The notes under the pieces were generated by a model. The model was not told the DNA's origin, did not search any database, and saw only the letters and a program-made list of their open reading frames with translations. From positions 1-7,068 of the forward strand of contig CALZLE010000332.1 in NCBI GenBank assembly GCA_945788205.1: a stretch of DNA of 7,068 nucleotides. The letters are read 5' to 3'. Of this stretch, positions 1 through 6,610 are shown piece after piece. The position numbers and the translations under genes are program-made. The DNA is from an uncultured Desulfuromonadales bacterium (GTDB taxonomy: Bacteria; Desulfobacterota; Desulfuromonadia; Desulfuromonadales; Geopsychrobacteraceae). Position 1 is the first letter of the stretch. Each line of letters starts with the position of its first letter.

Positions 1-696
1 CATACTGTAATCGTGGTGCACCTGCCCCCTGTCGAGCACGACCGCACGCTGGCACAGCTCAAACGCGAACAGCAGGTCATGAGTTATACAAATCAACGTG
101 CCCTGATAATTTCGCAACAACTCAACCTGCAAGTTTTCCTGCGCCGGATCAAGGTTGGCAGTCGGCTCATCAAGAATCAGCACCTGCGGTTTCATCGCTA
201 ACAGACAGGCAAGCGCAGCGCGCTTTTTCTGGCCGAAACTTAAATGATGGGATGGCTTATAAATCAGACCTTCAAGACCGACAGCTGCCAGTGATTGGCG
301 AACCAGCGGCTCCATCCCCCCGAGAGCAACACCCTGATTGAGGGGGCCAAAAGAGACGTCGTCGTAAAGGGTGGAACAGAACAGTTGATCATCCGGGTCC
401 TGAAACAGCACGCCGATTTCCAGACGCGCCTGTTGCAGATGCTCTCCTGTCAGTGCGGCTCCTTTATAAACCAGCTCACCCTGCTGCACCGGCAACAGAC
501 CGTTGAGATGTTTAATCAGAGTCGACTTACCGGAGCCGTTCTGACCAACCAACGCAATCCGGTCGCCAGCAGCAACACTCAGATCGATACCACTTAGAGC
601 ATGCTGACCACCAGGGTAGCTATAGTGCAGATCGCGTATTTCGAATTGAGCCGGACCATCAAAATCGATCGGCGGCAGCCGCTTTAAATCGTGCAT
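1..696 (-). CDS. cbiO: Nickel/cobalt ECF transporter ATP-binding subunit CbiO/NikO (partial, 3' end outside window)
   Basis: ATPase of an energy-coupling-factor metal importer: it hydrolyses ATP at the inner face of the cytoplasmic membrane and drives CbiQ and CbiM. Reading the minus strand from the ATG at 696-694, the frame is open for 232 codons to the window edge. All ABC motifs are in order: Walker A GQNGSGKST (51-59), Q-loop LFQDPDDQLF (97-106), signature LSFGQKKR (152-159), Walker B VLILDEPTANLD (172-183) and the H-loop ITHD with His206. QDPDDQLF followed by FGPLN is typical of CbiO/EcfA rather than other ABC ATPases. The family usually has about 240-280 residues, so only the C-terminal tail is missing. 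The signature has Phe where many ABC proteins have Gly, which I regard as family variation. The start codon shares one base with the cbiQ stop (TGATG), implying translational coupling. Nickel versus cobalt cannot be told from this subunit. Confidence 0.95.
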   Translation of the reverse strand, partial: MHDLKRLPPIDFDGPAQFEIRDLHYSYPGGQHALSGIDLSVAAGDRIALVGQNGSGKSTLIKHLNGLLPVQQGELVYKGAALTGEHLQQARLEIGVLFQDPDDQLFCSTLYDDVSFGPLNQGVALGGMEPLVRQSLAAVGLEGLIYKPSHHLSFGQKKRAALACLLAMKPQVLILDEPTANLDPAQENLQVELLRNYQGTLICITHDLLFAFELCQRAVVLDRGQVHHDYSM

Positions 697-1622
697 CAAC
701 AGCCCCCCAAACGATCGAACAACAATAGAGCGACACCGAGCAGCAACCAGACTGAAGCATGCAGCCAATCGCCTGCAGACATCTTAAAATAGAAAGGTGC
801 TGGAAAGCGGCCCTGATAACCGCGGGCCTGCATGGCGTCGTAAACCCGCTGAGTGCGCTCGAAGCTGCGCACGAACAGCATGCCGAGGAAATTACCCATC
901 ACCCGTAAGGTTTCAACATTGCCGCGTCGCTGAAATCCACGGACCTGCATACCGACCATCATCCGCCGGGATTCTTCGATAAAAACAAAGATGTAGCGGT
1001 GTGCCAGCAAGATCATCTGACCGACCTTCTCCGGGACACCGAGGCGGGTTAATCCCTCTACAGTACGCGGTAACGATGCAGTCGCCAGCAACGGCTCCAT
1101 CAGCAGTGCAACAGCGCAAGCCTTACCGGCAATCGCCAGAGCTAACTGCAACCCGCGCAGGTTGAAGGACAGCCAGTCGAGATGTCCAAAGATTAGCAGG
1201 GTATCACCGGGACGGGTGACCGCTGTCAGCGGCATAATCAGCAAGAACATGGAGAGAAAACCGCTGATGGCAAGCAGTCGTTGCAACGAACGGCGCAGCG
1301 GTAATTTAGCGACAAAAACAGCAGTAAGTGAAAGGAGGACAGCGATCAGTGCTGACCAGGGCGAGCGGGTGGCAACGACCAGAAATGCGAAGCCGAGCAA
1401 AGCGACGATTTTGAATCGCACATCCCAACGGTGAAACAGCGAATCTCCTTCTGCGGAAGCGTCGATCACGGGGACCGACCAGTCCCGCTCGGGTTGTTCC
1501 ACCTGAGTGCCGCAGGCAATACTTTTAAGCGTGCGGAGAGTTAGCCACCAGCCCCCTGCCAGCAACAATGCTGCGACAAATAGTGCATAAAGGGGCAACT
1601 GAACGGTCTGCGCAGCAACCAT
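696..1622 (-). CDS. cbiQ: Nickel/cobalt ECF transporter transmembrane coupling subunit CbiQ/NikQ, with N-terminal extension
   Basis: T component that links the ATPase CbiO to the substrate-binding subunit CbiM in the cytoplasmic membrane. The protein has 308 residues. The CbiQ core begins near residue 60 with the family-like LFHRWDVRFK stretch (62-71). Hydrophobic segments follow around 72-87, 88-106, 118-138, 156-180 and 286-303. The two coupling-helix motifs that dock on the ATPase are visible as MQVRGF (225-230) and MQARGYQG (264-271). Unusual is an extension of about 55 residues with its own hydrophobic segment (about 11-27) before the core. No in-frame ATG occurs again until Met125, and AAGG lies 7 nt before the first ATG, so this start is likely unless a GTG or TTG is used. 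The gene starts 3 nt after the cbiM stop and overlaps cbiO by one base. Confidence 0.93.
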   Translation of the reverse strand: MVAAQTVQLPLYALFVAALLLAGGWWLTLRTLKSIACGTQVEQPERDWSVPVIDASAEGDSLFHRWDVRFKIVALLGFAFLVVATRSPWSALIAVLLSLTAVFVAKLPLRRSLQRLLAISGFLSMFLLIMPLTAVTRPGDTLLIFGHLDWLSFNLRGLQLALAIAGKACAVALLMEPLLATASLPRTVEGLTRLGVPEKVGQMILLAHRYIFVFIEESRRMMVGMQVRGFQRRGNVETLRVMGNFLGMLFVRSFERTQRVYDAMQARGYQGRFPAPFYFKMSAGDWLHASVWLLLGVALLLFDRLGGC

Positions 1623-1625
1623 CTG

Positions 1626-2246
1626 TCAGCCTTGCGACAGGGCGCCGAGACGCTGTTCGAGCAGCTCCGGCTTTACCCGAAACAGGAAAGAAACAGTAAA
1701 ACCACTGACCAGGGCCTCGACCACAAACACCGGCAAATGGGAAAGCAGCGCCAACTTCATCACGCCAACAAAATCTTCACCACCGGAAACCAATAGCAGA
1801 GCAAGAATTGATGCGGCTAAAAGAGTTCCACCGCCGCCAGCAAGTGCGCCAATCAAAAGGTTCTGCTTGTGAGTCGTACCCCGCAACCTATTGAACAGAA
1901 GACCGCATAACAGGGCCGGAACTCCCATCATCAAGGCGTTGGCTCCAAGAGCGGTCAAACCTCCGAAGGAAAAGAGTAAGCTCTGCAACAAAACCCCGAT
2001 AATGATTGATAAGAACGCCGAACGCCCAAGGAGCACTCCAACCAAACCGGGAATCAGCAGGTGCACACTGGTCGGTCCGAGCGGGACGTGTATCAGAGAT
2101 GAGACAAAAAAGGAAGCGGTCACCACCGCCACTTTCGGCAGGTCCTCACTGGCGGTCTGCTTGGCGCTCCATGCTGCGACAGCCAAACTGGCAACGCCAC
2201 AGCCGATCGCAATACTGATCGGCAAGACACCGTCGGAAATATGCAT
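1626..2246 (-). CDS. cbiM: Nickel/cobalt ECF transporter substrate-binding membrane subunit CbiM/NikM
   Basis: S component that binds the metal ion and carries it across the cytoplasmic membrane. The 206-residue polytopic protein begins with MHISDG, the family hallmark. In characterised NikM/CbiM proteins the free amino group, His2 and a later His chelate the ion, and that later His corresponds to His62 in the PTSVHLL stretch here; His53 is an additional nearby candidate. Because the N terminus is the metal site, the start codon is fixed at this ATG, which directly abuts the TAG stop of the upstream gene; AGGG lies 7 nt upstream. Hydrophobic helices cover most of the protein (about 8-25, 38-55, 62-85, 88-117, 130-153 and 165-190). 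No CbiN-type gene is present; DUF4198 and NikL-type partners occupy its place, which favours nickel by analogy with reported NikKMLQO systems. Specificity is inference. Confidence 0.94.
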   Translation of the reverse strand: MHISDGVLPISIAIGCGVASLAVAAWSAKQTASEDLPKVAVVTASFFVSSLIHVPLGPTSVHLLIPGLVGVLLGRSAFLSIIIGVLLQSLLFSFGGLTALGANALMMGVPALLCGLLFNRLRGTTHKQNLLIGALAGGGGTLLAASILALLLVSGGEDFVGVMKLALLSHLPVFVVEALVSGFTVSFLFRVKPELLEQRLGALSQG

Positions 2247-2543
2247 CTAGTTGCCCTGCCCGTTCTTTTTCCGCGCAGCAACCCAAGCGGCGACACCGAA
2301 GATACCGACGATGTAACCGATGCCGGCGAAAACCTGGCTGGAATCGGGTTCATTCAGCTCGTCTCGCAGCGCAGATACTTGAGTTTCGAGCCGTTTCACC
2401 TGACGTTGCAAACTAGCATTCTCCTGTTGTAACTGGACACTCGGTGCAGTTGCTGTGTTTTCTGACAATTCGGCAAATCCAACCGAGGGACAAATCAGCA
2501 GCAGATACAGACAAAGGCAACAGGCAAGACGGAATCTGGTCAT
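2247..2543 (-). CDS. NikL C-terminal-type protein: signal peptide, coiled coil, C-terminal membrane anchor
   Basis: Small accessory component of the metal transporter; exact role unknown. The 98-residue protein has a Cys-rich hydrophobic signal peptide (about 1-24, possible cleavage VGFA|EL). A coiled coil follows at about 36-65, with a clean 3-4 spacing of Leu45, Val49, Leu52, Val56, Leu59 and Leu63. A C-terminal transmembrane segment (about 71-90, containing GIGYIVGIFG) ends in Arg-Lys-Lys. This implies a periplasmic coiled coil anchored in the inner membrane. In many related clusters the same coiled coil plus GIGYI-type helix forms the C-terminal part of one NikL protein; here it is a separate gene with its own secretion signal. 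It starts 4 nt after the preceding gene and ends immediately before the cbiM ATG. The family link rests on remembered architecture, not on a database search. Confidence 0.8.
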   Translation of the reverse strand: MTRFRLACCLCLYLLLICPSVGFAELSENTATAPSVQLQQENASLQRQVKRLETQVSALRDELNEPDSSQVFAGIGYIVGIFGVAAWVAARKKNGQGN

Positions 2544-2547
2544 ATAC

Positions 2548-2880
2548 TTACTCTTTGGTGGCAGTTTTCTTCAATTTGAAGGCGTTTTTGTGACCCATCC
2601 CGGCATCGACCTCCAGGGTCAAGTCGTCCATTTTCGGTACCGGAAACTGAAACATCCCCTGCTTGTCGGTCTGGCCTTTCAGCAACAGCTGCTCAGCACT
2701 ATCGAAAACCAGCACCTTGCCATTGATGACGGCCCGGCCATCAGGAAAATAACTCTCACTGTAAACCGTGCCGGCTTCAACGTAAGCGAAGATATTCACC
2801 TTATGTGCCAGACCGGCAACTGGAAACAGAACCCCGGCGATTAGCATAAAAACCAGCATTTTTAAGGCGTAACGAATCAT
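2548..2880 (-). CDS. nikL: NikL N-terminal-type periplasmic protein of the nickel/cobalt transporter
   Basis: Predicted periplasmic accessory component. The 110-residue protein has a signal peptide (about 1-25). Cleavage after AGLA would leave His26 as the first mature residue, starting HKVNIFAYVE. The mature part looks like a carboxypeptidase-regulatory-type beta sandwich: SESYFPDG (41-48), a GKVLVFD strand (54-60), then TDKQGMFQFPVP (71-82) and DAGMGHK (92-98), which supplies a second His at 97. This is the pattern of the N-terminal half of NikL proteins in Ni ECF clusters. The membrane-anchoring half is encoded by the next gene, so this product is probably soluble. The start is supported by AGGTG 5 nt upstream, and the gene begins 8 nt after the nikK stop. 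The ion bound and the donor/acceptor order are inference. The gene symbol is tentative because NikL is normally one polypeptide. Confidence 0.8.
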   Translation of the reverse strand: MIRYALKMLVFMLIAGVLFPVAGLAHKVNIFAYVEAGTVYSESYFPDGRAVINGKVLVFDSAEQLLLKGQTDKQGMFQFPVPKMDDLTLEVDAGMGHKNAFKLKKTATKE

Positions 2881-2888
2881 CTTGTCAC

Positions 2889-3680
2889 CTACTGCATATC
2901 GCGCGTGTGGACCCAGAAAACTGCGCCGATCTCGACATTCTTTTCCTGCCCTTCATACGGAAGAGTCCAATCGGCTTCGCTGAGCGCCGAGAACCCCCAC
3001 CACCCGGCACGCGGCATCGCGTAATGGAAGACACCGTTACCATCGGACTTGATTACCTGAGTAATAAACGGATCTGCTGGGGGTTTCACAAACTCACCGA
3101 TATCAGCGGATTCATTTAGATATTCAATCTCGATTTCAGCGAAGGGAACCGGCTTACCTTTCAAGAGTACCTGAGCGGAGAACAGGTTGCCGGTCCACAG
3201 TCCGTATGGTCGCGAGAGTGGCACAATTTCCGTTTCCAAACCAATCGGCTGATCCCAGCTGTCCTCAAGTCCGAGCGCGGCGACCGTCACCTTGGTGTAA
3301 TGAATGATAAACAGATCCTCTGCGGGCTCCCAATAAGGCTGCGGTACCAGATAAAAGGTGTGATCACCCGGTCGCTTTATGGTGAAATCACTGAGCCAAT
3401 ACGTGAAATTCTGTGCAGGATCGATACCTTCTCGCTTGCTTTCCCGCAGAGAATCGAGCAGGTCGTAACGCTTGCCACGTGTAGAGACACCAAATTCCTT
3501 CGGCTTCGCCATCTCCATATAGATTAGTTCCATCGGATGGATGAATTTAAGCTCTAGAGCGACAGTCCGCGAGTCTCCCGCGGAAACAATATCGACAGAA
3601 GGAATTACCGCACCGAAATGAGCGAAAGCACTCGAACTCAAAATTGCAAACATAAAAAGTGCAACCAGCAACCTACGCAT
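2889..3680 (-). CDS. nikK: DUF4198 periplasmic protein NikK, accessory component of nickel ECF transporter
   Basis: Probable periplasmic metal-capturing component and first gene of the transporter operon. The 263-residue protein carries a signal peptide (about 1-20) ending AFA, so the mature protein would begin with His21 (HFGAVIP). The rest resembles the DUF4198 family. It shows ELKFIHPME (43-51), PGDHTFYLVPQPYWEPAED (104-122), FIIHYTK (124-130), a GKPVPFAEIEIEYLN beta strand (175-189) and the C-terminal VFHYAMPRAGWWGFSAL (217-233) plus IGAVFWVHTR (251-260). His21, 48, 107, 127, 219 and 258 are candidate ligands, but I cannot say which bind metal. GGAG lies 8 nt before the ATG. DUF4198 also occurs in other metal contexts; its position ahead of NikL-type genes and cbiMQO makes the nickel/cobalt assignment strong, with nickel preferred. 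Expression is likely driven by the promoter at 3769-3797. Confidence 0.85.
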   Translation of the reverse strand: MRRLLVALFMFAILSSSAFAHFGAVIPSVDIVSAGDSRTVALELKFIHPMELIYMEMAKPKEFGVSTRGKRYDLLDSLRESKREGIDPAQNFTYWLSDFTIKRPGDHTFYLVPQPYWEPAEDLFIIHYTKVTVAALGLEDSWDQPIGLETEIVPLSRPYGLWTGNLFSAQVLLKGKPVPFAEIEIEYLNESADIGEFVKPPADPFITQVIKSDGNGVFHYAMPRAGWWGFSALSEADWTLPYEGQEKNVEIGAVFWVHTRDMQ

Positions 3681-3739
3681 GTTATCAACTCCAAATCAGG
3701 GTTAGAAATGATACGACTTTATAGCAGGATTCATGCCGG

Positions 3740-3766
3740 GTGTTACGAATATCAATTTAGTGCTAC
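3740..3766. promoter_or_regulatory. Candidate NikR-like operator overlapping the nik operon start site
   Basis: GTGTTAC (3740-3746) and GTGCTAC (3760-3766) are separated by 13 nt, just downstream of the predicted -10 on the minus strand. From memory, NikR operators proposed for Geobacter and Desulfovibrio have the form GTGTTAC, 13-14 nt, GTAACAC. The left arm here matches perfectly and the spacing fits. The right arm matches the inverted form at only 4 of 7 positions and fits better as a direct repeat (6 of 7). The position would suit repression by nickel-loaded NikR. This is tentative. Confidence 0.33.
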
Positions 3767-3768
3767 CG

Positions 3769-3797
3769 AATGTAAAACCTATCTCTTCCGGCGTCAA
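3769..3797 (-). promoter_or_regulatory. Candidate sigma-70 promoter of the nikK-nikL-cbiMQO operon
   Basis: On the minus strand, TTGACG (3797-3792) is followed after exactly 17 nt by TACATT (3774-3769). These are a near-consensus -35 and an acceptable -10. Transcription would start near 3762, giving a leader of about 80 nt before nikK. The leader is too short for a cobalamin riboswitch, and I see no B12-box sequence in the intergenic region. Confidence 0.5.
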
Positions 3798-3826
3798 GAG
3801 GATTACACCAAAACCTGTGTGTGAGC

Positions 3827-3856
3827 TGGCAAACTCAGATATGTTTGTTTTATACT
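3827..3856 (+). promoter_or_regulatory. Candidate promoter of the yajD-like gene
   Basis: TATACT (3851-3856) is a good -10, and TGGCAA (3827-3832, 18-nt spacer) is only a weak -35. Transcription would begin near 3863. That lies after the alternative ATG at 3859 and so supports translation from the ATG at 3898. Confidence 0.4.
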
Positions 3857-3897
3857 GAATGACAGGAACTGCTTGTAACAACTGGAAGGTTGATTCT

Positions 3898-4272
3898 ATG
3901 GCCGAAAAAAAATTAAGTGCAGAGCAGCAGACCCAGCTGGTTGCATCGATGCGGCAGGAGGAGCAACTGCGCCAGATGAGTTACCGCGAGCAGGCCCTGA
4001 AGCTGTATCCCCATGTTTGTGGTCGCTGCACTCGCGAATTTACCAACAAAAACCTACGCGAACTGACCGTCCACCACAGGGACCATAATCACGACAATAA
4101 CCCAGCGGATGGCAGCAACTGGGAGTTGCTCTGCGTCTATTGTCACGACCATGAACACACCCGCAATGTGCAAGAGCACCGCACGCTGGAAAGCCCGCAA
4201 GAGAACAGCAAACCAAGCCTTAGTCACTCACCATTTGCAAAGCTAGGTGAGACGCTAAATAACGACAAATAG
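3898..4272 (+). CDS. yajD: YajD family HNH nuclease-like zinc protein
   Basis: A 124-residue small HNH-fold protein, close in length and pattern to E. coli YajD (about 115 residues); its cellular role is not established. Two CxxC zinc knuckles are visible, C41-x2-C44 and C79-x2-C82. Between them is the HNH core: ELTVHHRDHNHDNNP (55-69, with His59, His60, His63 and His65), then DGSNWELLC (71-79) and YCHDHEH (81-87). The N-terminal 35 residues are polar and Gln/Glu-rich, probably helical. The tail ends in a PFAKL motif (112-116), a short conserved-looking element in this family as I remember it. I chose the ATG at 3898 because GGAAGG lies 8 nt upstream. An in-frame ATG at 3859 would add 13 residues of poor character and probably precedes the transcription start. 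The gene is divergent from the nik operon and converges on icd. DNA cleavage is a family-level inference only. Confidence 0.88.
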   Translation: MAEKKLSAEQQTQLVASMRQEEQLRQMSYREQALKLYPHVCGRCTREFTNKNLRELTVHHRDHNHDNNPADGSNWELLCVYCHDHEHTRNVQEHRTLESPQENSKPSLSHSPFAKLGETLNNDK

Positions 4273-4327
4273 GACTATCCAGCGGCAACAATATCGAGGC
4301 ATGTTTGTGCCGCCCAACGAGACAAAA

Positions 4328-4357
4328 AAAGCCCACCGAGTTTCCCCGGTGGGCTTT
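4328..4357. terminator. Bidirectional rho-independent terminator between yajD and icd
   Basis: A perfect 11-bp stem pairs AAAGCCCACCG (4328-4338) with CGGTGGGCTTT (4347-4357) around an 8-nt loop. On the minus strand the stem is followed by seven U residues (from A4324-4330), making a strong terminator for icd. On the plus strand it is followed by only a short U run, so it also serves yajD, perhaps less efficiently. Confidence 0.92.
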
Positions 4358-4379
4358 ATAACATCTCAGCTATGTGAAA

Positions 4380-6602
4380 TTACATAGCATCGATAATAGC
4401 GTTCAGAGTTGCGCTTGGGCGCATGGCTTTTTCAGCCTTGGCCGGATCGAACTTGAAGTAACCACCAACGTCAACCGGGGAACCCTGGCAGTCGGTGAAC
4501 TCAGCGTCGATCTTGGCAACGTTCTTCTCGATCTCAGCAGCAACCTCGGCAAAACGTGCCTTCATTGCAGCGTCCTTGTCCTGAGCGGCCAGAGCCTGTG
4601 CCCAGTAGAGACCCAAGTAGAAGCTACCACCGCGGTTGTCAATTTCTTTGACTTTACGGGAAGGCAGTTTCTGGTTCTCGAGGTACTGACCGATAGCAAC
4701 GTCGAGAGTCTCGGCCAGAACAGCAGCCTTCGGGTTGTTGTCAGCCTTTGCAGCTTGCTCCAGGGACGGAACCAGTGCACAGAACTCACCGAGGGAATCC
4801 CAACGGATGTGACCTTCTTTGAGGAACTGCTCAACGTGCTTCGGAGCGGAACCGCCAGCGCCGGTCTCGAACAGACCACCACCGTTGATCAAAGGAACGA
4901 TCGACAGCATACGAGCAGAAGTACCGAGCTCGAGGATTGGGAACAGGTCGGTCAGGTAATCCCGCAGAACGTTACCGGTAACGGCGATGGCGTTCTTGCC
5001 TTGGCGAACCAGCTTGAGGGAGAAAGCCATCGCTTCGCGTGGCGGCATGATCTGGATATCAAGACCTGTGGTGTCGTGATTCGGCAGGTACTTGTTGACC
5101 TTTTTGATGATTTCAGTATCGTGACCACGGTTGGCGTCGAGCCAGAAGATACAAGGCTCACCGGAAGCTTTAGCGCGGTTAACAGCAAGCTTGACCCAGT
5201 CCTGAATCGGAATATCTTTGACCTGGCTGGAACGATAGATATCGTCCTTGCTGACCGGCTGCTCCATCAGAACGGTACCATCGGAAGCAACAGTCTGGAA
5301 CTTACCGTTTGCAGGCGCTTCGAAGGTCTTGTCGTGGGAACCGTACTCTTCAGCTTTTTGCGCCATCAGACCAACGTTGGCAACGCTACCCATGGTGGAC
5401 GGATCGAACTGTCCATTTTTGTTGGCGTCATCACAGATCTCAGCATACATGGTGGCGTAGCAGCGATCAGGGACCATAGCAATGGTAGTCTGCAGCTCAT
5501 CAGCCAGGTTCCACATAGCGCCACCGTCACGCACAACGTTCGGCATCGACGCATCAACGATAACGTCATTAGGAACGTGCAGGTTGGTGATGTTCTTGCG
5601 GGAATCGACCATGGCCAGAGCAGCTTGACCTTCGTAGCAGGCGTTGATGTCTGCTTCGATTTCAGCTTTCTTGTCAGCCGGCAGCTTGTCGAGCTTGTTG
5701 AGGATGTCACCCATACCGAAGTTCGGGTTAGCACCGATGGAAGCGAGGGTGTCAGCGTGCTTGTCGAGAGCAGCCTTGAAGTAAACCTTGACGCAGTGAC
5801 CGAACATGATCGGATCGGAGATCTTCATCATGGTTGCTTTGAGGTGCAGAGAAAGCAGAACGCCCTTCTCCTTGGCCTCTTGTGCGGTCTTGGCGTAGAA
5901 CTCTTGCAGCTTAGCAACCTTCATGACCGAGCTATCATTGATCTCGCCAGCCTGCAGTGCAACTTCCTTCATCACGGTTACGTTGCCAGCTTCGTCAACA
6001 AACTGAATCTTGACGGTATCCGCCTTGTCCATGGTGACCGATTTTTCGGTCTCGTAGAAGTCGCCACCGTCCATGTGAGCAACGCGGCACAGGGAGGTGC
6101 CTGGTGCCGGCCACGGCTTCATCATGCGGTGCGGGTTCTTCTGAGCGAATTTCTTGACCGAAGCAGCAGCGCGGCGATCGGAGTTACCTTCACGCAGAAC
6201 CGGGTTAACAGCGGAACCGAGAACCTTGGAGAAACGAGCCTGCAGCTCTTTTTCTTCTGCGGTGTTGGCTTCTTCCGGGTAGCTCGGGATATCGTAACCC
6301 TTCTCCTGCAGTTCGGCGATGCAGTCCTGCAGCTGAGGAATAGAAGCACTGATGTTCGGCAGCTTGATAACGTTAGCTTCCGGAGTCTGAACGATCTCGC
6401 CCAACTCGGACAGGTAGTCAGCAACTTTCTGCTCTTCGGTCAGGTTCTCAGGGAAGTTAGCGATAACGCGACCAGACAGGGAAATGTCCTTGGTCTCAAC
6501 ATCAACGCCAGTCCCTTTGCAGAATGCCTGAACGATCGGCAGAAAAGCGAAAGTCGCTAATGCCGGTGCTTCATCAATTTCGGACCAAATAATTTTTGCC
6601 AT
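4380..6602 (-). CDS. icd: Monomeric NADP-dependent isocitrate dehydrogenase
   Basis: Cytoplasmic TCA-cycle enzyme of the monomeric (IDH-II) type, oxidatively decarboxylating isocitrate to 2-oxoglutarate with NADP+ and Mg2+/Mn2+. At 740 residues it is full length for the family. Active-site elements recognisable by comparison with the Azotobacter enzyme are GSAVNPVLREGNSDRR (129-144, with Ser130, Asn133, Arg137 and Arg143), LHLKATMMK (252-260), VPNDVIVDASMP (343-354, metal ligand Asp350), WLDANRGHDTE (486-496), TGNVLRDYLTD (541-551, Arg546) and GGGLFETGAGGSAPKH (573-588, His588). The ATG is preceded by AAGGAG at 8 nt, an excellent ribosome site. Codon choice is strongly biased: for over 720 consecutive codons none is TTA, CTA or TCA, consistent with high expression. 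It is monocistronic, with promoter and operator upstream (6720-6753) and a terminator 22 nt beyond the stop. It is unrelated in sequence to the dimeric Icd of E. coli. Confidence 0.98.
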   Translation of the reverse strand: MAKIIWSEIDEAPALATFAFLPIVQAFCKGTGVDVETKDISLSGRVIANFPENLTEEQKVADYLSELGEIVQTPEANVIKLPNISASIPQLQDCIAELQEKGYDIPSYPEEANTAEEKELQARFSKVLGSAVNPVLREGNSDRRAAASVKKFAQKNPHRMMKPWPAPGTSLCRVAHMDGGDFYETEKSVTMDKADTVKIQFVDEAGNVTVMKEVALQAGEINDSSVMKVAKLQEFYAKTAQEAKEKGVLLSLHLKATMMKISDPIMFGHCVKVYFKAALDKHADTLASIGANPNFGMGDILNKLDKLPADKKAEIEADINACYEGQAALAMVDSRKNITNLHVPNDVIVDASMPNVVRDGGAMWNLADELQTTIAMVPDRCYATMYAEICDDANKNGQFDPSTMGSVANVGLMAQKAEEYGSHDKTFEAPANGKFQTVASDGTVLMEQPVSKDDIYRSSQVKDIPIQDWVKLAVNRAKASGEPCIFWLDANRGHDTEIIKKVNKYLPNHDTTGLDIQIMPPREAMAFSLKLVRQGKNAIAVTGNVLRDYLTDLFPILELGTSARMLSIVPLINGGGLFETGAGGSAPKHVEQFLKEGHIRWDSLGEFCALVPSLEQAAKADNNPKAAVLAETLDVAIGQYLENQKLPSRKVKEIDNRGGSFYLGLYWAQALAAQDKDAAMKARFAEVAAEIEKNVAKIDAEFTDCQGSPVDVGGYFKFDPAKAEKAMRPSATLNAIIDAM

Positions 6603-6610
6603 TCGTCTCT

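Noticed and set aside
13..597. Plus-strand frames at 13-201 and 295-597
   Set aside because: They lie antisense to the ABC ATPase, whose minus-strand frame carries all catalytic motifs.
2544..2551. Frameshift between the two NikL-type genes
   Set aside because: The downstream gene has a full signal peptide and its own ATG, so the separation is a true gene split rather than a sequencing or recent mutation artefact.
2455..2844. 129-codon plus-strand frame
   Set aside because: It is antisense to the two NikL-type genes, lacks a plausible ribosome site and has no recognisable motif.
3859..3897. Upstream ATG at 3859 as the yajD start
   Set aside because: It lies at or before the predicted transcription start and has no good ribosome site, whereas GGAAGG precedes ATG 3898 at 8 nt.
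4374..6560. 728-codon plus-strand open frame opposite icd as a real gene
   Set aside because: It is the codon-aligned antisense of a certain, highly biased gene; it has no family motifs, and its openness follows from the absence of TTA, CTA and TCA codons in icd.
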